From: Paenibacillus sp. UNC499MF
GTDB taxonomy: Bacteria > Bacillota > Bacilli > Paenibacillales > NBRC-103111
Direction: 5' to 3'
DNA: 64,000 nucleotides
Assembly: GCF_900107975.1 (NCBI RefSeq)
Contig: NZ_FNVF01000001.1
Location: forward strand, 542,323 to 606,322
Position numbers and translations under genes: made by a program
The notes under the pieces: generated by a model
Databases searched by the model: none
What the model was told of the DNA's origin: nothing
The model's input: only the letters and a program-made list of their open reading frames with translations
Part shown: one piece after another, positions 1 to 8,331 of the stretch
Layout: every line of letters begins with the position of its first letter
How positions within the stretch are numbered: the first letter of the stretch is position 1

Positions 1-175
1 TTTCCTGCAGCACATCCGTATTTGTCACGAGTCCGAGAAGATTAGGTCCCAGCACAATCCCGATAAGAAGCTTTCCCAGAACCGAAGGCTGACCCAGCCT
101 TACACTAATATCCCCGGCCAGTTTCGATGCGAGCAAAATAATAGCGAGTTGAAAAATTAGCACGTACCGCCTCAC
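1..175 (-). CDS. Monovalent cation:proton antiporter (CPA2/KefB-type), N-terminal fragment
   Basis: This is the beginning of an integral membrane cation/proton exchanger; the rest lies beyond the left edge. The 58 visible residues start with a hydrophobic helix (RYVLIFQLAIILLASKLAG), then the motif LGQPSVLGKLLIGIVLGPNL. That arrangement (LGQP-x-VLG-x-LLxGIxLGP) is typical of the CPA2 family that moves K+ or Na+ against protons. I took GTG at 175 as the start; a GTG four codons further in is possible, since AAGGAG lies very close to the first and about 13 nt before the second. The gene is divergent from lepB and has its own promoter and a terminator-bearing leader. Ion specificity cannot be told from this fragment. 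Confidence 0.75.
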   Translation of the reverse strand, partial: MRRYVLIFQLAIILLASKLAGDISVRLGQPSVLGKLLIGIVLGPNLLGLVTNTDVLQE

Positions 176-220
176 ACTCCTTGTTTTCTTATTGTAGGCC
201 CGGAATCCGTAAAAGCATGC

Positions 221-280
221 AAAAAGAGCCCGTTACCAAAACCCGCTACGTAGACATAGCAAGGCCTTGGTGACAGGCTC
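221..280 (-). terminator. Intrinsic terminator inside the antiporter leader (candidate attenuator)
   Basis: On the minus strand the arms 280-267 and 239-226 form a 14-bp stem with one G-U pair and one C-A mismatch, followed by five T residues (225-221). It lies between the promoter at 339-311 and the antiporter start at 175, and no minus-strand gene lies directly upstream. It therefore looks like a premature terminator controlling the antiporter. I could not match the leader to a known riboswitch class. Confidence 0.6.
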
Positions 281-310
281 CTCCGGGAACTGCAATTTTA
301 AGTTGCTGTA

Positions 311-339
311 ATTATACACCGGGAGGCGGGTGAAAGCAA
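311..339 (-). promoter_or_regulatory. Sigma-A promoter for the antiporter
   Basis: On the minus strand, TTGCTT (339-334) and a perfect TATAAT (316-311) are separated by 17 nt. Transcription would start near 304, giving a leader of about 130 nt. Confidence 0.6.
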
Positions 340-383
340 TGGAAACAGGTGGGATAGACAGACGGCAGACCGGTGAGCCATTT

Positions 384-413
384 TTCGCAAGATGTTCAAG
401 GCCGTGGTATAAT
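384..413 (+). promoter_or_regulatory. Sigma-A promoter for the first signal peptidase gene
   Basis: TTCGCA (384-389) and a perfect TATAAT (408-413) are 18 nt apart. The -10 box ends 34 nt before the signal peptidase start. Confidence 0.6.
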
Positions 414-447
414 TTAGGGAAAAAGGTTCAGAAAGGAAGATGTCTTG

Positions 448-1002
448 ATGAAAATATTCAAGGAAGCAATGGGTTGGGCCGGGTCTATCGGCGTTTCTTT
501 TGTCCTCGTTCTGTTTATCGGTATTTTCGTTTTTCAGCCCTACAAAGTGGACGGGCATTCCATGGACCCCACGCTTCAGGATAACGAGCGGATTTACGTC
601 TCCAAGCTGGTACATACTTTTGGACAGGAACCCGAATACGGGGACATCGTCGTCATCGATAGCCGGGTGGACCGTCCGCGTACGTTTAAGGACAGCGTTA
701 TGGAACAGCCGGTCATTCAGATGATTGCGGGAACCGCGAAAAAGAAAACCTTTTACGTCAAAAGAGTGATCGGCAAAGCGGGGGACGTTCTGGAATTCAA
801 AGATCATCAGGTACACCGGAACGGACAAGCGCTCGAGGAACCGTATATAAAAGAAACGATGAAGTTCGTTTCCGATCATAAATGGACAGTGCCGGAAGGC
901 CATGTTTTCGTGATGGGAGATAACCGCAACGACAGCGAGGACAGCCGGGACATCGGATTTATCCCGCTTGGTCATGTAATGGGCGTCAAAAAGCTGCCTT
1001 AA
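448..1002 (+). CDS. lepB: Type I signal peptidase (S26 family)
   Basis: This membrane-anchored serine/lysine protease removes signal peptides from secreted proteins on the outer face of the membrane. The 184-residue protein has one N-terminal transmembrane segment (about residues 12-30), the catalytic serine in GHSMDPTL (Ser38), the catalytic lysine in YVKRVIGKAGD (Lys105) and the conserved GDNRNDSEDSRD box near the C-terminus. I chose ATG at 448; the TTG immediately before it would add one residue. The insert between the Ser and Lys boxes (about residues 72-101) is longer than in the second signal peptidase of this window at 24475, so the two are not recent copies. It is monocistronic, with its own promoter and terminator. 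Confidence 0.93.
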   Translation: MKIFKEAMGWAGSIGVSFVLVLFIGIFVFQPYKVDGHSMDPTLQDNERIYVSKLVHTFGQEPEYGDIVVIDSRVDRPRTFKDSVMEQPVIQMIAGTAKKKTFYVKRVIGKAGDVLEFKDHQVHRNGQALEEPYIKETMKFVSDHKWTVPEGHVFVMGDNRNDSEDSRDIGFIPLGHVMGVKKLP

Positions 1003-1084
1003 CCGTTTGCGTACCGTGGAGGAGAAACATGAAAGAAGGGCATACGTTCGAGTAGGACTTTTTCATGCACAGGTGAAAACAAAC

Positions 1085-1115
1085 AAACCGCCCGTTTAGC
1101 GAGGCGGTTTTTGTT
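1085..1115. terminator. Bidirectional terminator between lepB and the acetyltransferase
   Basis: Arms 1085-1092 and 1103-1110 form an 8-bp GC-rich stem, followed by T-rich sequence on the plus strand and by TTTGTTTGTTTT on the minus strand. It can serve both convergent genes. Confidence 0.7.
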
Positions 1116-1179
1116 CGGTGTGCCGCTTGTTCCAGCATACCCGGCATTAAGCAGGAACTGTCCTGTGTCCGGGAAAAAC

Positions 1180-1647
1180 TCAGCGGACCGCTTTTTGAAA
1201 GAGGCTGATGTAAAAGTCCGGGGCGACTTCCACGTCCCGTTCATGCTTGTAGCCGTTTTTCAAATACAAATTTTTCGCGGGAACGTTGTCCTTGCCCGTC
1301 GCTACGTTAAACAGGGACATGTGGCCCATGTCGGATTCCATCGTGTTTAAAAGCTGCTGGGCGATGCCCTTCTTGAAATGATCCGGGTGGACGACCATCC
1401 GGCATATCGTGACTGTTTTTTCTTCGACCGTACAGGAAACGGCTCCGGCGAGCTGATTGCCTAGGAAATAGCCTCTGAATTGTTCGCCGCATGCCTGGAA
1501 TTCTTCGAAAGTCTCTTTTAACGGCGGAATCTCATAGAAATCGATAAGTTTAGCTTCAATTAAGTAAGAGGCCCGCTGTAATTCATACAGACTGCGTACG
1601 AGTTCCGTGTCTTGAAAATCTATGATTGTAATGAAGCCTTCGTTCAA
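1180..1647 (-). CDS. GNAT family N-acetyltransferase
   Basis: This is a single-domain GNAT protein of 155 residues, expected to transfer an acetyl group from acetyl-CoA to an amine substrate that cannot be identified here. The acetyl-CoA-binding core reads ICRMVVHPDHFKKGIAQQLL, the classic beta4-loop-alpha3 (V-x-P-x-x-x-x-x-G-I/V-x-x-x-L) pattern. It is followed by the family's C-terminal NVPAKNLYLKNGYK. I chose a TTG start at 1647 because GAGGTG lies 6 nt upstream of it; a GTG three codons earlier overlaps that ribosome binding site. It stands alone, convergent with lepB. Confidence 0.8.
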   Translation of the reverse strand: MNEGFITIIDFQDTELVRSLYELQRASYLIEAKLIDFYEIPPLKETFEEFQACGEQFRGYFLGNQLAGAVSCTVEEKTVTICRMVVHPDHFKKGIAQQLLNTMESDMGHMSLFNVATGKDNVPAKNLYLKNGYKHERDVEVAPDFYISLFQKAVR

Positions 1648-1856
1648 AATAGTCACCTCATGGGATCGTTTGGATTAGTCTCTATCATACGGAGCGGGGA
1701 TTTTAAATTAAAGAGGAGCGTTTCGTTATAACCAATCTTTCCAATGGAGCTACATGAGATTTTTAAATAATTATGGAAAGCCGCAGATGGCCCGGGAGCG
1801 ATACTCTGACCATCAGGTTTTTTTGAAAAGATATAGATTCTATGTAAAATGGAGAA

Positions 1857-1889
1857 ACCCCCGCGCAATGGTACGGGGGTCCGTTTTTT
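1857..1889. terminator. Terminator downstream of the lipoprotein gene
   Basis: Arms 1857-1863 and 1874-1880 (ACCCCCG / CGGGGGT) form a 7-bp stem. The better T-run (1884-1889) lies on the plus-strand side; on the minus strand, where the neighbouring gene ends, only TTTCTCC follows, so termination there may be modest. Confidence 0.5.
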
Positions 1890-2349
1890 AGATTGAAGTG
1901 TCAACCTGAAACTCGATTTTTTTATACCCGTCAAGCTTATCGGTAGATATGAACTGAATAGTTTTGCTCTCGCCTTTTTTAATCCCGTCAATGCCGCCTT
2001 GTGCAATGCCCAGACGTTTTTCGTCTTTATCATAAAGTACCGCACTCAACATGGCTGCTTGAATATCTTTATCTCCGGCATTTTGTACTTTAGCTGTTAC
2101 CATCCACATTCCGGCCGATTCTTTTACGGATACGCCCGTGATTTTAAAGTCTCCCGCCGTATATTCGCCGTCTTTAGCTTTAGGAGCTTCGGAAGGCTTA
2201 GGTGTGGCTTCTGGAGTTGCTTTAGGAGTTTCGCTGGGAGCGGAACTGGCAGCAGGTGTTGTTTCGGCAGATGTTTTAGCCGGTTGCTCGGAACTGCAGC
2301 CAGCGGCTAAGACTAAGGCAGCAACGGATACAAAAAGAATTTTTTTCAT
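1888..2349 (-). CDS. Secreted lipoprotein with a C-terminal FxLYD-like domain
   Basis: This 153-residue protein begins with MKKILF and a short hydrophobic segment ending in the lipobox LAAGC, so it should be lipid-anchored on the outer membrane face at Cys18. Residues about 20-60 are a Thr/Ala/Pro/Ser/Lys-rich linker. The C-terminal part (KITGVSVKESAGMWMVTAKV, then a beta-rich stretch with LYDKDEKRLGIAQGGI) resembles the FxLYD-type beta-sandwich found in many Bacillales lipoproteins. The exact role is unknown. A run of G residues just before the ATG gives the ribosome binding site. A TATAAT at 2418-2413 (minus strand) could be its -10 box, though the -35 is poor. Confidence 0.8.
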   Translation of the reverse strand: MKKILFVSVAALVLAAGCSSEQPAKTSAETTPAASSAPSETPKATPEATPKPSEAPKAKDGEYTAGDFKITGVSVKESAGMWMVTAKVQNAGDKDIQAAMLSAVLYDKDEKRLGIAQGGIDGIKKGESKTIQFISTDKLDGYKKIEFQVDTSI

Positions 2350-2804
2350 TTTTTCCCCCTATGAACGTAAACCATATTTAAAATACAATTGCTAGTTTAT
2401 CAGATAGAGGAAATTATATCCATACGATTTAAGACTTTTGCTATTCGGGTCCATTCATATAAGTCATCTAAATGACAATTGTGACCTAAACGAATATCTT
2501 ATAGAAGAAACAGATATAGGAGCAGAACGTGGCAGAGGGGAAAATAAAAATCGGCCCCCGTATCACTACGAGGGCCTTTCATGGGAGAGGAGAAACCGGA
2601 CGAAGAGCTTATGGGGAAACGTAAGTCTTCTCCGCGGTTGTCTACGACACTTTTGATGTCGATAATTCAATCATATCCGAAAAAAAGACAGGCTATACAC
2701 GGACAGGAAATTTTTATTTTTTCAAAGCCTTTTTGTGCAACGAACAAAGATTGTGGTACGATAACAGAAAACCGACAAGAACAATACAGTGGGGAATTCA
2801 GCGT
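2350..2804. other. Gene-free 455-bp spacer between the lipoprotein and rsmD
   Basis: No open frame here has a convincing ribosome binding site or recognisable product. The spacer holds the lipoprotein promoter region on the left, the hairpin at 2553-2576, and on the right a weak promoter-like pair for rsmD (TTGTGC at 2733-2738, TACGAT at 2757-2762). Confidence 0.5.
2553..2576. terminator. Orphan intrinsic terminator-like hairpin
   Basis: Arms 2553-2562 and 2567-2576 form a 10-bp stem (one G-U pair on the minus-strand RNA) with a 4-nt loop. On the minus strand it is followed by GATTTTTATTTT, and on the plus strand by TTTC. No gene is visible that it would clearly terminate. Confidence 0.5.
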
Positions 2805-3916
<1,112 letters not shown>

Positions 3917-3921
3917 AACAA

Positions 3922-3958
3922 GGAAGGCTGCCGGGCGCGCAGGCTTCCTCTCTCTTTT
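3922..3958 (+). terminator. Terminator of rsmD-coaD
   Basis: Arms 3922-3930 and 3940-3948 pair (GGAAGGCTG / CAGGCTTCC, one internal mismatch), followed by TCTCTCTTTT. It sits between the convergent coaD and ylbJ. Confidence 0.6.
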
Positions 3959-3967
3959 GTGGGCTTG

Positions 3968-5422
3968 TCAGGCTTTAGGGCCCGCATGGAGTCCGCGCTG
4001 GGAGCATACATGCAGTGCGTAGGACAGGACGCAGGTCGCGGCCAGAACTAGCAAAAGAATGCCAAGCTGCGCGAAGGCAGGCATCCAGACGCCCGAGAAA
4101 GAGAGCAAAGGCCACTCCTCCGTCCCTCCCGAGGGGGCTAGAGATCCCGAAACTTCGAGCGTTTGCCGCCCGGAGGGCGCGGATGGAAACAGCCTGCTTG
4201 TGAAGCGCCACAACAGAAGAACCAGCACGTACGAAAAGCAGGCGTGAAGCAGGCGCGCCATCAGAAAAGGCAGGTATCGAAGACCGGCGCCGTAGGCGGC
4301 GCTCAAGGCCTGTGCGTGGGAGGACAGCCCGCCGAATCCGAGAAAAGCCGCGATTAAGGCGAGCTTGATGCTCTGGGGCAGCGCCTGTTCTCCCGCCGCG
4401 GCGTGAGCGCCCAAGTGGAGCTCGAACAAGCCGGAGGCCAGATGATGCAGCAGGTCCGGCCCGACGGGCAGCCCGAGGAGTCCACCGGCGGCTTGCAGCA
4501 TCTCCGGCATCGTCAGCATGTGAATAATGACGGAGAAAATCATAATATAGCCGCCGACGACCATCAGCGACTGCACCGAAGCCGTCACGGCCTCGCCGAG
4601 CAGCTGGCCGAACGCGCGGCCGTCCTCGCTGCGGGCGCGGGCCAGGCTGCCTGCGGCCTGCCGCCACAAGGGGGCGCCGGAAGCCCGGCTGCCCGCCTCG
4701 CGGCGCTTCGCGGCCGGAGCCTCGCCGCGGCCGGGCGCTGGCGCGTCCGCCGGCCAGGCGCGCCCCCGCGCGCCGCGCGGGCCCGCGTGCGTGCGGGCAG
4801 GCTCCGCGCCGGCCCCGCCGGCGGCTTCGCCCGAACCCCCGGCGTCATCCGCGGATTCGGGCTGCCCGGGCGCCGCCGCGCCCGCCGGCTTCTTCTGCGA
4901 AGGCAGCACGAAGCCGAGCAGCAGCGCGCCGCCGTAGTGCACGCCGGCAAGCAGCAGGCCCAGGCGCGGGCTGTGCAGGAACCCGGTGCCGATCACGGTG
5001 ACGATCAGCACCGGGCTTGCCAGATGCGACAGCGCCAGGAGGCGCTCGCCTTCGCCGTGCGTGAGCAGCTTCCGGCGGCAGAGCTTGGCCGTGAAGTGGG
5101 CGCCGCCCGGAAAGCCGCTCAAGGCTCCCGCGGCAAGCGCCAGGCCGCCCGCGCCCGGAAGGCGGAGCAGGAGCCGCGCGAGCGGCTCCAGCAGGGTACC
5201 GAGGGCGTGGACGACACCAAAACCGAGCAGCAGCTCGGTAAGAATCATAAACGGCAGCAGCGCCGGGAATACGATGTTCCACCAGATCGTGATGCCCTCC
5301 AGGGATGCCTGGAGCGCCTTGTCCGGAAAAGCGATAATCGACGCGACCAGAGCGGCCGCAAGACTGCCGAGCAGCAGCGTGGTACGATACCCGCCGCCGC
5401 GGTGCGTCAGGGATTTCGGCAT
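3968..5422 (-). CDS. ylbJ: Sporulation integral membrane protein YlbJ
   Basis: YlbJ is a polytopic membrane protein required for spore cortex formation in B. subtilis, made in the mother cell under sigma-E. The 484-residue product has many hydrophobic helices, the GALSGFPGGAHFTAKLC segment and a second conserved block (LLGEAVTASVQSLMVVGGYI), the nucleoside-recognition/Gate-domain pattern of the family. Between these, about residues 175-260, lies a very GC-rich Ala/Gly/Arg/Pro loop, which I believe makes the protein longer than its B. subtilis counterpart. GAGGTG precedes the ATG. Position next to coaD matches B. subtilis. A weak sigma-E-like CGTACACA lies upstream but is not convincing. Confidence 0.88.
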   Translation of the reverse strand: MPKSLTHRGGGYRTTLLLGSLAAALVASIIAFPDKALQASLEGITIWWNIVFPALLPFMILTELLLGFGVVHALGTLLEPLARLLLRLPGAGGLALAAGALSGFPGGAHFTAKLCRRKLLTHGEGERLLALSHLASPVLIVTVIGTGFLHSPRLGLLLAGVHYGGALLLGFVLPSQKKPAGAAAPGQPESADDAGGSGEAAGGAGAEPARTHAGPRGARGRAWPADAPAPGRGEAPAAKRREAGSRASGAPLWRQAAGSLARARSEDGRAFGQLLGEAVTASVQSLMVVGGYIMIFSVIIHMLTMPEMLQAAGGLLGLPVGPDLLHHLASGLFELHLGAHAAAGEQALPQSIKLALIAAFLGFGGLSSHAQALSAAYGAGLRYLPFLMARLLHACFSYVLVLLLWRFTSRLFPSAPSGRQTLEVSGSLAPSGGTEEWPLLSFSGVWMPAFAQLGILLLVLAATCVLSYALHVCSQRGLHAGPKA

Positions 5423-5552
5423 GTAAACACCTCGATTCGTTTGCTACATGTGTACGCCGGACCGAAGATGTTTAGACCAAGCCCGCCCCGCATACACTAA
5501 CAAACATCCATTCTCCGATTTTCGGAAACGGAACGGGAGGGAACCCTTTAAA

Positions 5553-6737
5553 ATGACTGACAAAGATCATGAAAACCAGCGTTACCGCGACGAGCAGGAA
5601 CAAGAAGAACGCGAACGGGAAACAGACTACGGGAACGGGGACGAGGTCCGGGAGAGGCCCGTCATCCGCCGGGCGCATCCGCAGAGGCGTTCCAGGCGTT
5701 TTTTCACGTCGCTTCTTGTCGGCTTTCTCTGTTTCGTTATCCTGTTTTACGTTCCTCTGCCCTTTTTTATCTATATGCCCGGTACGGCTGAGGCCGTCCA
5801 TCCGATGGTCAGTGTCCCCAAGAGCGACAACACTGATGAGAAAGGCTCGCTTATGCTCGTTACGGTCCGCGTGGCCAATGCGAACGTAGTGACGTATCTG
5901 TGGTCCCTGGCCAACAAATACGACGAACTCCAGCTCAAGAAAGATGTCCTCCGGGGAATGTCGGAGAAGGATTACAGTCAGCAGCAGCAATTCGTCATGC
6001 TCACTTCCCAAAGCGACGCCATCCAGACCGCTTACAAGAAAGCGGGCGTTCCTTTCCATATAAAAGGAGAGGGCGTCATGGTCACGGGCCTCTCGCCGGG
6101 TCTTCCCGCCGAGAAAGTGATGCAGGCCGGAGACAAGGTCACCAAAGCGGACGAGAAGGCGATCCAAACTTCTCAGGACCTTTTCGCCTTTCTGGAAAAC
6201 AAGAAAGAAGGGGACACGGTCACGCTGACCTTCATCCGCGGAGCTAAAGAGATGACGGCGCCGCTCACGCTGGCCAAGCTGCCGCCCGATAAAGACACCG
6301 GCAAGAGCCGCGTGGGAATCGGGATCACGATGGCCGAAATGCAAAGCGTGCAGGCGGACGATCCTTCCAAGCAGGTTACCATCAAAGCGGGCGAAATCGG
6401 CGGCCCTTCGGCCGGTCTGATGTTTTCCCTGGAGATTTACAACCAGCTGCTTCCCGAAGACATCACGAAGGGGCACAAAATCGCGGGAACCGGGACGATC
6501 GACACGGAAGGGAATGTCGGCGTTATCGGCGGAATCAAGCATAAAGTCATCGCGGCGGACCGCGAAGGAGCGGAGATCTTCTTTGCTCCTCAGGATCTCA
6601 AAACAGACAAAGGCACGATCTACAATTACACCGAAGCTTTGGCCCGGGCCAAGGAAATCGGAACGAAGATGAAGATCGTTCCCGTCGCGACGATGGACGA
6701 CGCCCTAAAGTATTTGGCGGAGCTTCCTCCGAAATGA
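5553..6737 (+). CDS. ddcP: PDZ/Lon-type membrane protease DdcP (YlbL, SepM family)
   Basis: B. subtilis YlbL (DdcP) is a membrane protease that helps cells recover from DNA damage by removing the division inhibitor YneA. The 394-residue protein has a charged N-terminal tail (residues 1-48), one transmembrane helix (about 50-74), a PDZ domain (about 165-245) and a Lon-type S16 protease domain. The catalytic dyad is visible: Ser286 in GGPSAGLMFS and Lys331 in GGIKHKVIAA, 45 residues apart, much as in Lon. I chose ATG 5553 because GGGAGG lies about 10 nt upstream; the frame is open further 5'. Its position after ylbJ matches B. subtilis. Confidence 0.9.
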   Translation: MTDKDHENQRYRDEQEQEERERETDYGNGDEVRERPVIRRAHPQRRSRRFFTSLLVGFLCFVILFYVPLPFFIYMPGTAEAVHPMVSVPKSDNTDEKGSLMLVTVRVANANVVTYLWSLANKYDELQLKKDVLRGMSEKDYSQQQQFVMLTSQSDAIQTAYKKAGVPFHIKGEGVMVTGLSPGLPAEKVMQAGDKVTKADEKAIQTSQDLFAFLENKKEGDTVTLTFIRGAKEMTAPLTLAKLPPDKDTGKSRVGIGITMAEMQSVQADDPSKQVTIKAGEIGGPSAGLMFSLEIYNQLLPEDITKGHKIAGTGTIDTEGNVGVIGGIKHKVIAADREGAEIFFAPQDLKTDKGTIYNYTEALARAKEIGTKMKIVPVATMDDALKYLAELPPK

Positions 6738-6767
6738 TTGACAAACCGGAAGATTAATAGCTATAAT
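6738..6767 (+). promoter_or_regulatory. Consensus sigma-A promoter for yceD-rpmF
   Basis: A perfect TTGACA and a perfect TATAAT are separated by 18 nt. The -35 box begins on the base after the ddcP stop codon. It should drive strong, constitutive expression. Confidence 0.85.
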
Positions 6768-6795
6768 TATCTTTGTTTGTTTGAGGTGATAAAAC

Positions 6796-7311
6796 ATGTG
6801 GATTCAACTTAAAGAAATTATGGCCAAAGGACAGCCTGTTGCCATCCGCGAGTCGCTTAACGGCGAAGCGTTGCTGAAGGGCCGCAAGGATATTTTGTCC
6901 GCAGGACCGATCGTCACGGATCTGGAGGCGAAACCGGCGTCCGACGTCGTGGAAGTAACCGGCCGTGTTTCCGTCGAGCTTGAGTTTGGCTGTTCCCGTT
7001 GTTTGACTCCGTTCAAGCAGACGTTGAACATTCCCTTTCGGGAAATTTTTACTTCGAAACCGGAAGTGGAAGCGCAGGCTTCCGAGGATGAGAACGAGAT
7101 CATCCATCTGGTGCGCGAAGATAAAGTGGAATTGAACCCTTACATTGAAGAGAATATACAGCTTGAGCTGCCGCTCGCGCCGGTTTGCCGGGAAGACTGC
7201 AAAGGGCTTTGTCCCGAATGCGGAACTAACCGCAACGAACGCGAATGCGGCTGCAAGAACGAACGGATCGATCCAAGACTGGCCGGTCTGGCTGATTTTT
7301 TCAACTCGTAG
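6796..7311 (+). CDS. yceD: YceD/DUF177 family protein (YlbN), linked to 23S rRNA/L32
   Basis: This 171-residue protein belongs to the YceD (DUF177) family, which is almost always encoded next to rpmF; in E. coli and plants members take part in 23S rRNA maturation. The cysteines typical of the family are present: CSRC (Cys66, Cys69), then the CREDCKGLCPECG cluster (Cys131, 135, 139, 142) and CGC (151, 153), a likely zinc site. GAGGTG lies 9 nt before the ATG. It is co-transcribed with rpmF, 33 nt downstream, from the strong promoter just upstream. Confidence 0.9.
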   Translation: MWIQLKEIMAKGQPVAIRESLNGEALLKGRKDILSAGPIVTDLEAKPASDVVEVTGRVSVELEFGCSRCLTPFKQTLNIPFREIFTSKPEVEAQASEDENEIIHLVREDKVELNPYIEENIQLELPLAPVCREDCKGLCPECGTNRNERECGCKNERIDPRLAGLADFFNS

Positions 7312-7344
7312 GGATATGGGGATTACGTTAAGGAGGTGGAATTC

Positions 7345-7518
7345 ATGGCAGTACCGTTCAGAAAAACATCCAAAACCCGCCGCGACAAGCGCCGTACCCA
7401 CTTCAAATTGGAAGTTCCGGGCATGGTTAAGTGCGAGCAGTGCGGAGAACTGAAACTTTCTCACCGCGTTTGCAAAAACTGCGGCACATACAAAGGCAGA
7501 GAAATCGTACAAGCTTAA
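7345..7518 (+). CDS. rpmF: 50S ribosomal protein L32
   Basis: L32 is a small zinc-binding protein of the large ribosomal subunit. The 57-residue sequence [20 protein letters not shown] is the usual N-terminus, and the zinc ribbon has two pairs, CEQC and CKNC, so this is the zinc-containing C+ form. The start is the ATG 6 nt after AAGGAGGTG; an in-frame ATG three codons earlier lies inside the spacer and is not needed. It ends the yceD operon at a strong terminator. Confidence 0.98.
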   Translation: MAVPFRKTSKTRRDKRRTHFKLEVPGMVKCEQCGELKLSHRVCKNCGTYKGREIVQA

Positions 7519-7532
7519 TTTTTAGGCTGACA

Positions 7533-7569
7533 AATAGTACTTCATCTTAGGTGAGGTGCTATTTTTTTT
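7533..7569 (+). terminator. Strong intrinsic terminator after rpmF
   Basis: Arms 7533-7546 and 7550-7563 form a 14-bp stem with a 3-nt loop (three G-U pairs), followed by a run of T residues to 7569. Confidence 0.88.
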
Positions 7570-7630
7570 GCCCAAAAGCCGGGAGTGCAATAAGGTGAAA
7601 GGAGGAGCGGGGCGGATTTGTCCGCAAGGC

Positions 7631-7659
7631 TTCCCTTTTGCACGCAAATTATATATACT
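7631..7659 (+). promoter_or_regulatory. Promoter of the fapR operon
   Basis: TATACT (7654-7659) with TTCCCT at 7631-7636 and 17-nt spacing; the -35 is weak. The FapR operator begins 4 nt after the -10, so it covers the expected start site. Confidence 0.5.
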
Positions 7660-7663
7660 ACTT

Positions 7664-7680
7664 TTAGTACTAGGTAATAA
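7664..7680 (+). promoter_or_regulatory. FapR operator
   Basis: TTAGTACTAGGTAATAA closely follows the known 17-bp FapR site (TTAGTACCTAGTCTTAA type). It overlaps the expected transcription start, so FapR should repress its own operon and release it when malonyl-CoA rises. Confidence 0.8.
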
Positions 7681-7682
7681 GA

Positions 7683-7707
7683 GGAGGCCATATTACCGGC
7701 CGCCTCC
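7683..7707 (+). promoter_or_regulatory. Leader hairpin masking the GGAGG before fapR
   Basis: GGAGGC (7683-7688) can pair with GCCTCC (7702-7707), closing a 13-nt loop. The paired strand contains the only strong Shine-Dalgarno-like sequence in the leader, yet it lies about 30 nt before the start codon. Confidence 0.4.
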
Positions 7708-7716
7708 ACAAGCAGG

Positions 7717-8331
7717 GTGGTGCTTGTCATCGAACGTCTTCCGAAACGCACTCGTCAGCAGCAGCTGCTGCAGGCAATTGAAGATAATCCGTTTCTGACG
7801 GATGAAGAATTAATGCGCAAGTTTCAGGTTAGCATTCAAACCGTTCGACTGGACCGTCTCGAGCTGGGGATACCCGAGCTGCGCGAACGGATCAAGCATA
7901 TGGCGGAACGTTCCTACGATCAGGTGCGTTCCCTGCCCATTGATGAAGTGATCGGGGAAATCATCGATTTGCAGCTTGACAAGAGCGGCATTTCCATGTT
8001 TGAACTGACCGAAGATCATGTTTTTTCCCGTACCAAAATCGCGCGCGGGCATCATATTTTCGCCCAGGCCAATTCACTCGCCGTTGCGGTAATCAACGAT
8101 CCTATCGCGCTTACCGCTTCGGCCGACATCCGGTTTATCCGTTCCGCCATGCTTGGCGAGAAATGTATCGCGAAAGCGTACGTGAAGTCCCTGTCGAAGG
8201 GGAAAGCCAAGGTGGACGTGCAGACGTTTATCGGAGACGAGGTTGTTTTCGAAGGCAGCTTCGTCATCTTTCACTCCAAGAAAGAACAACTACGAACAGA
8301 AGGTGGGCAAGCCAATGCGGATCGCAATTGA
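7717..8331 (+). CDS. fapR: Transcriptional repressor of lipid synthesis, malonyl-CoA sensor
   Basis: FapR represses fatty-acid and phospholipid synthesis genes and lets go of DNA on binding malonyl-CoA. The 204-residue protein has an N-terminal DeoR-like helix-turn-helix ([20 protein letters not shown], about residues 28-47), the linker [15 protein letters not shown], and a hot-dog effector domain (residues about 75-190). The start is uncertain: GTG 7717 or GTG 7720, both without a good ribosome binding site. The C-terminus extends past the usual family end and overlaps plsX by 17 nt. The operator upstream points to autoregulation. Confidence 0.95.
   Translation: MVLVIERLPKRTRQQQLLQAIEDNPFLTDEELMRKFQVSIQTVRLDRLELGIPELRERIKHMAERSYDQVRSLPIDEVIGEIIDLQLDKSGISMFELTEDHVFSRTKIARGHHIFAQANSLAVAVINDPIALTASADIRFIRSAMLGEKCIAKAYVKSLSKGKAKVDVQTFIGDEVVFEGSFVIFHSKKEQLRTEGGQANADRN

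Noticed and set aside
1029-1055. An eight-codon open frame with a good GGAGGAG site just after lepB
   Set aside because: Too short to judge; no conserved feature, and the following terminator explains the region well enough.
5423-5490. Sigma-E promoter for ylbJ (CGTACACA on the minus strand)
   Set aside because: The -10 matches only six of eight positions and no convincing -35 is present, although sigma-E control is expected from B. subtilis.
4403-5500. A 365-codon open frame antisense to ylbJ
   Set aside because: It arises from the GC-rich sequence on the other strand; the product is Arg/Ala/Gln-rich, with no domain, and ylbJ explains the region.
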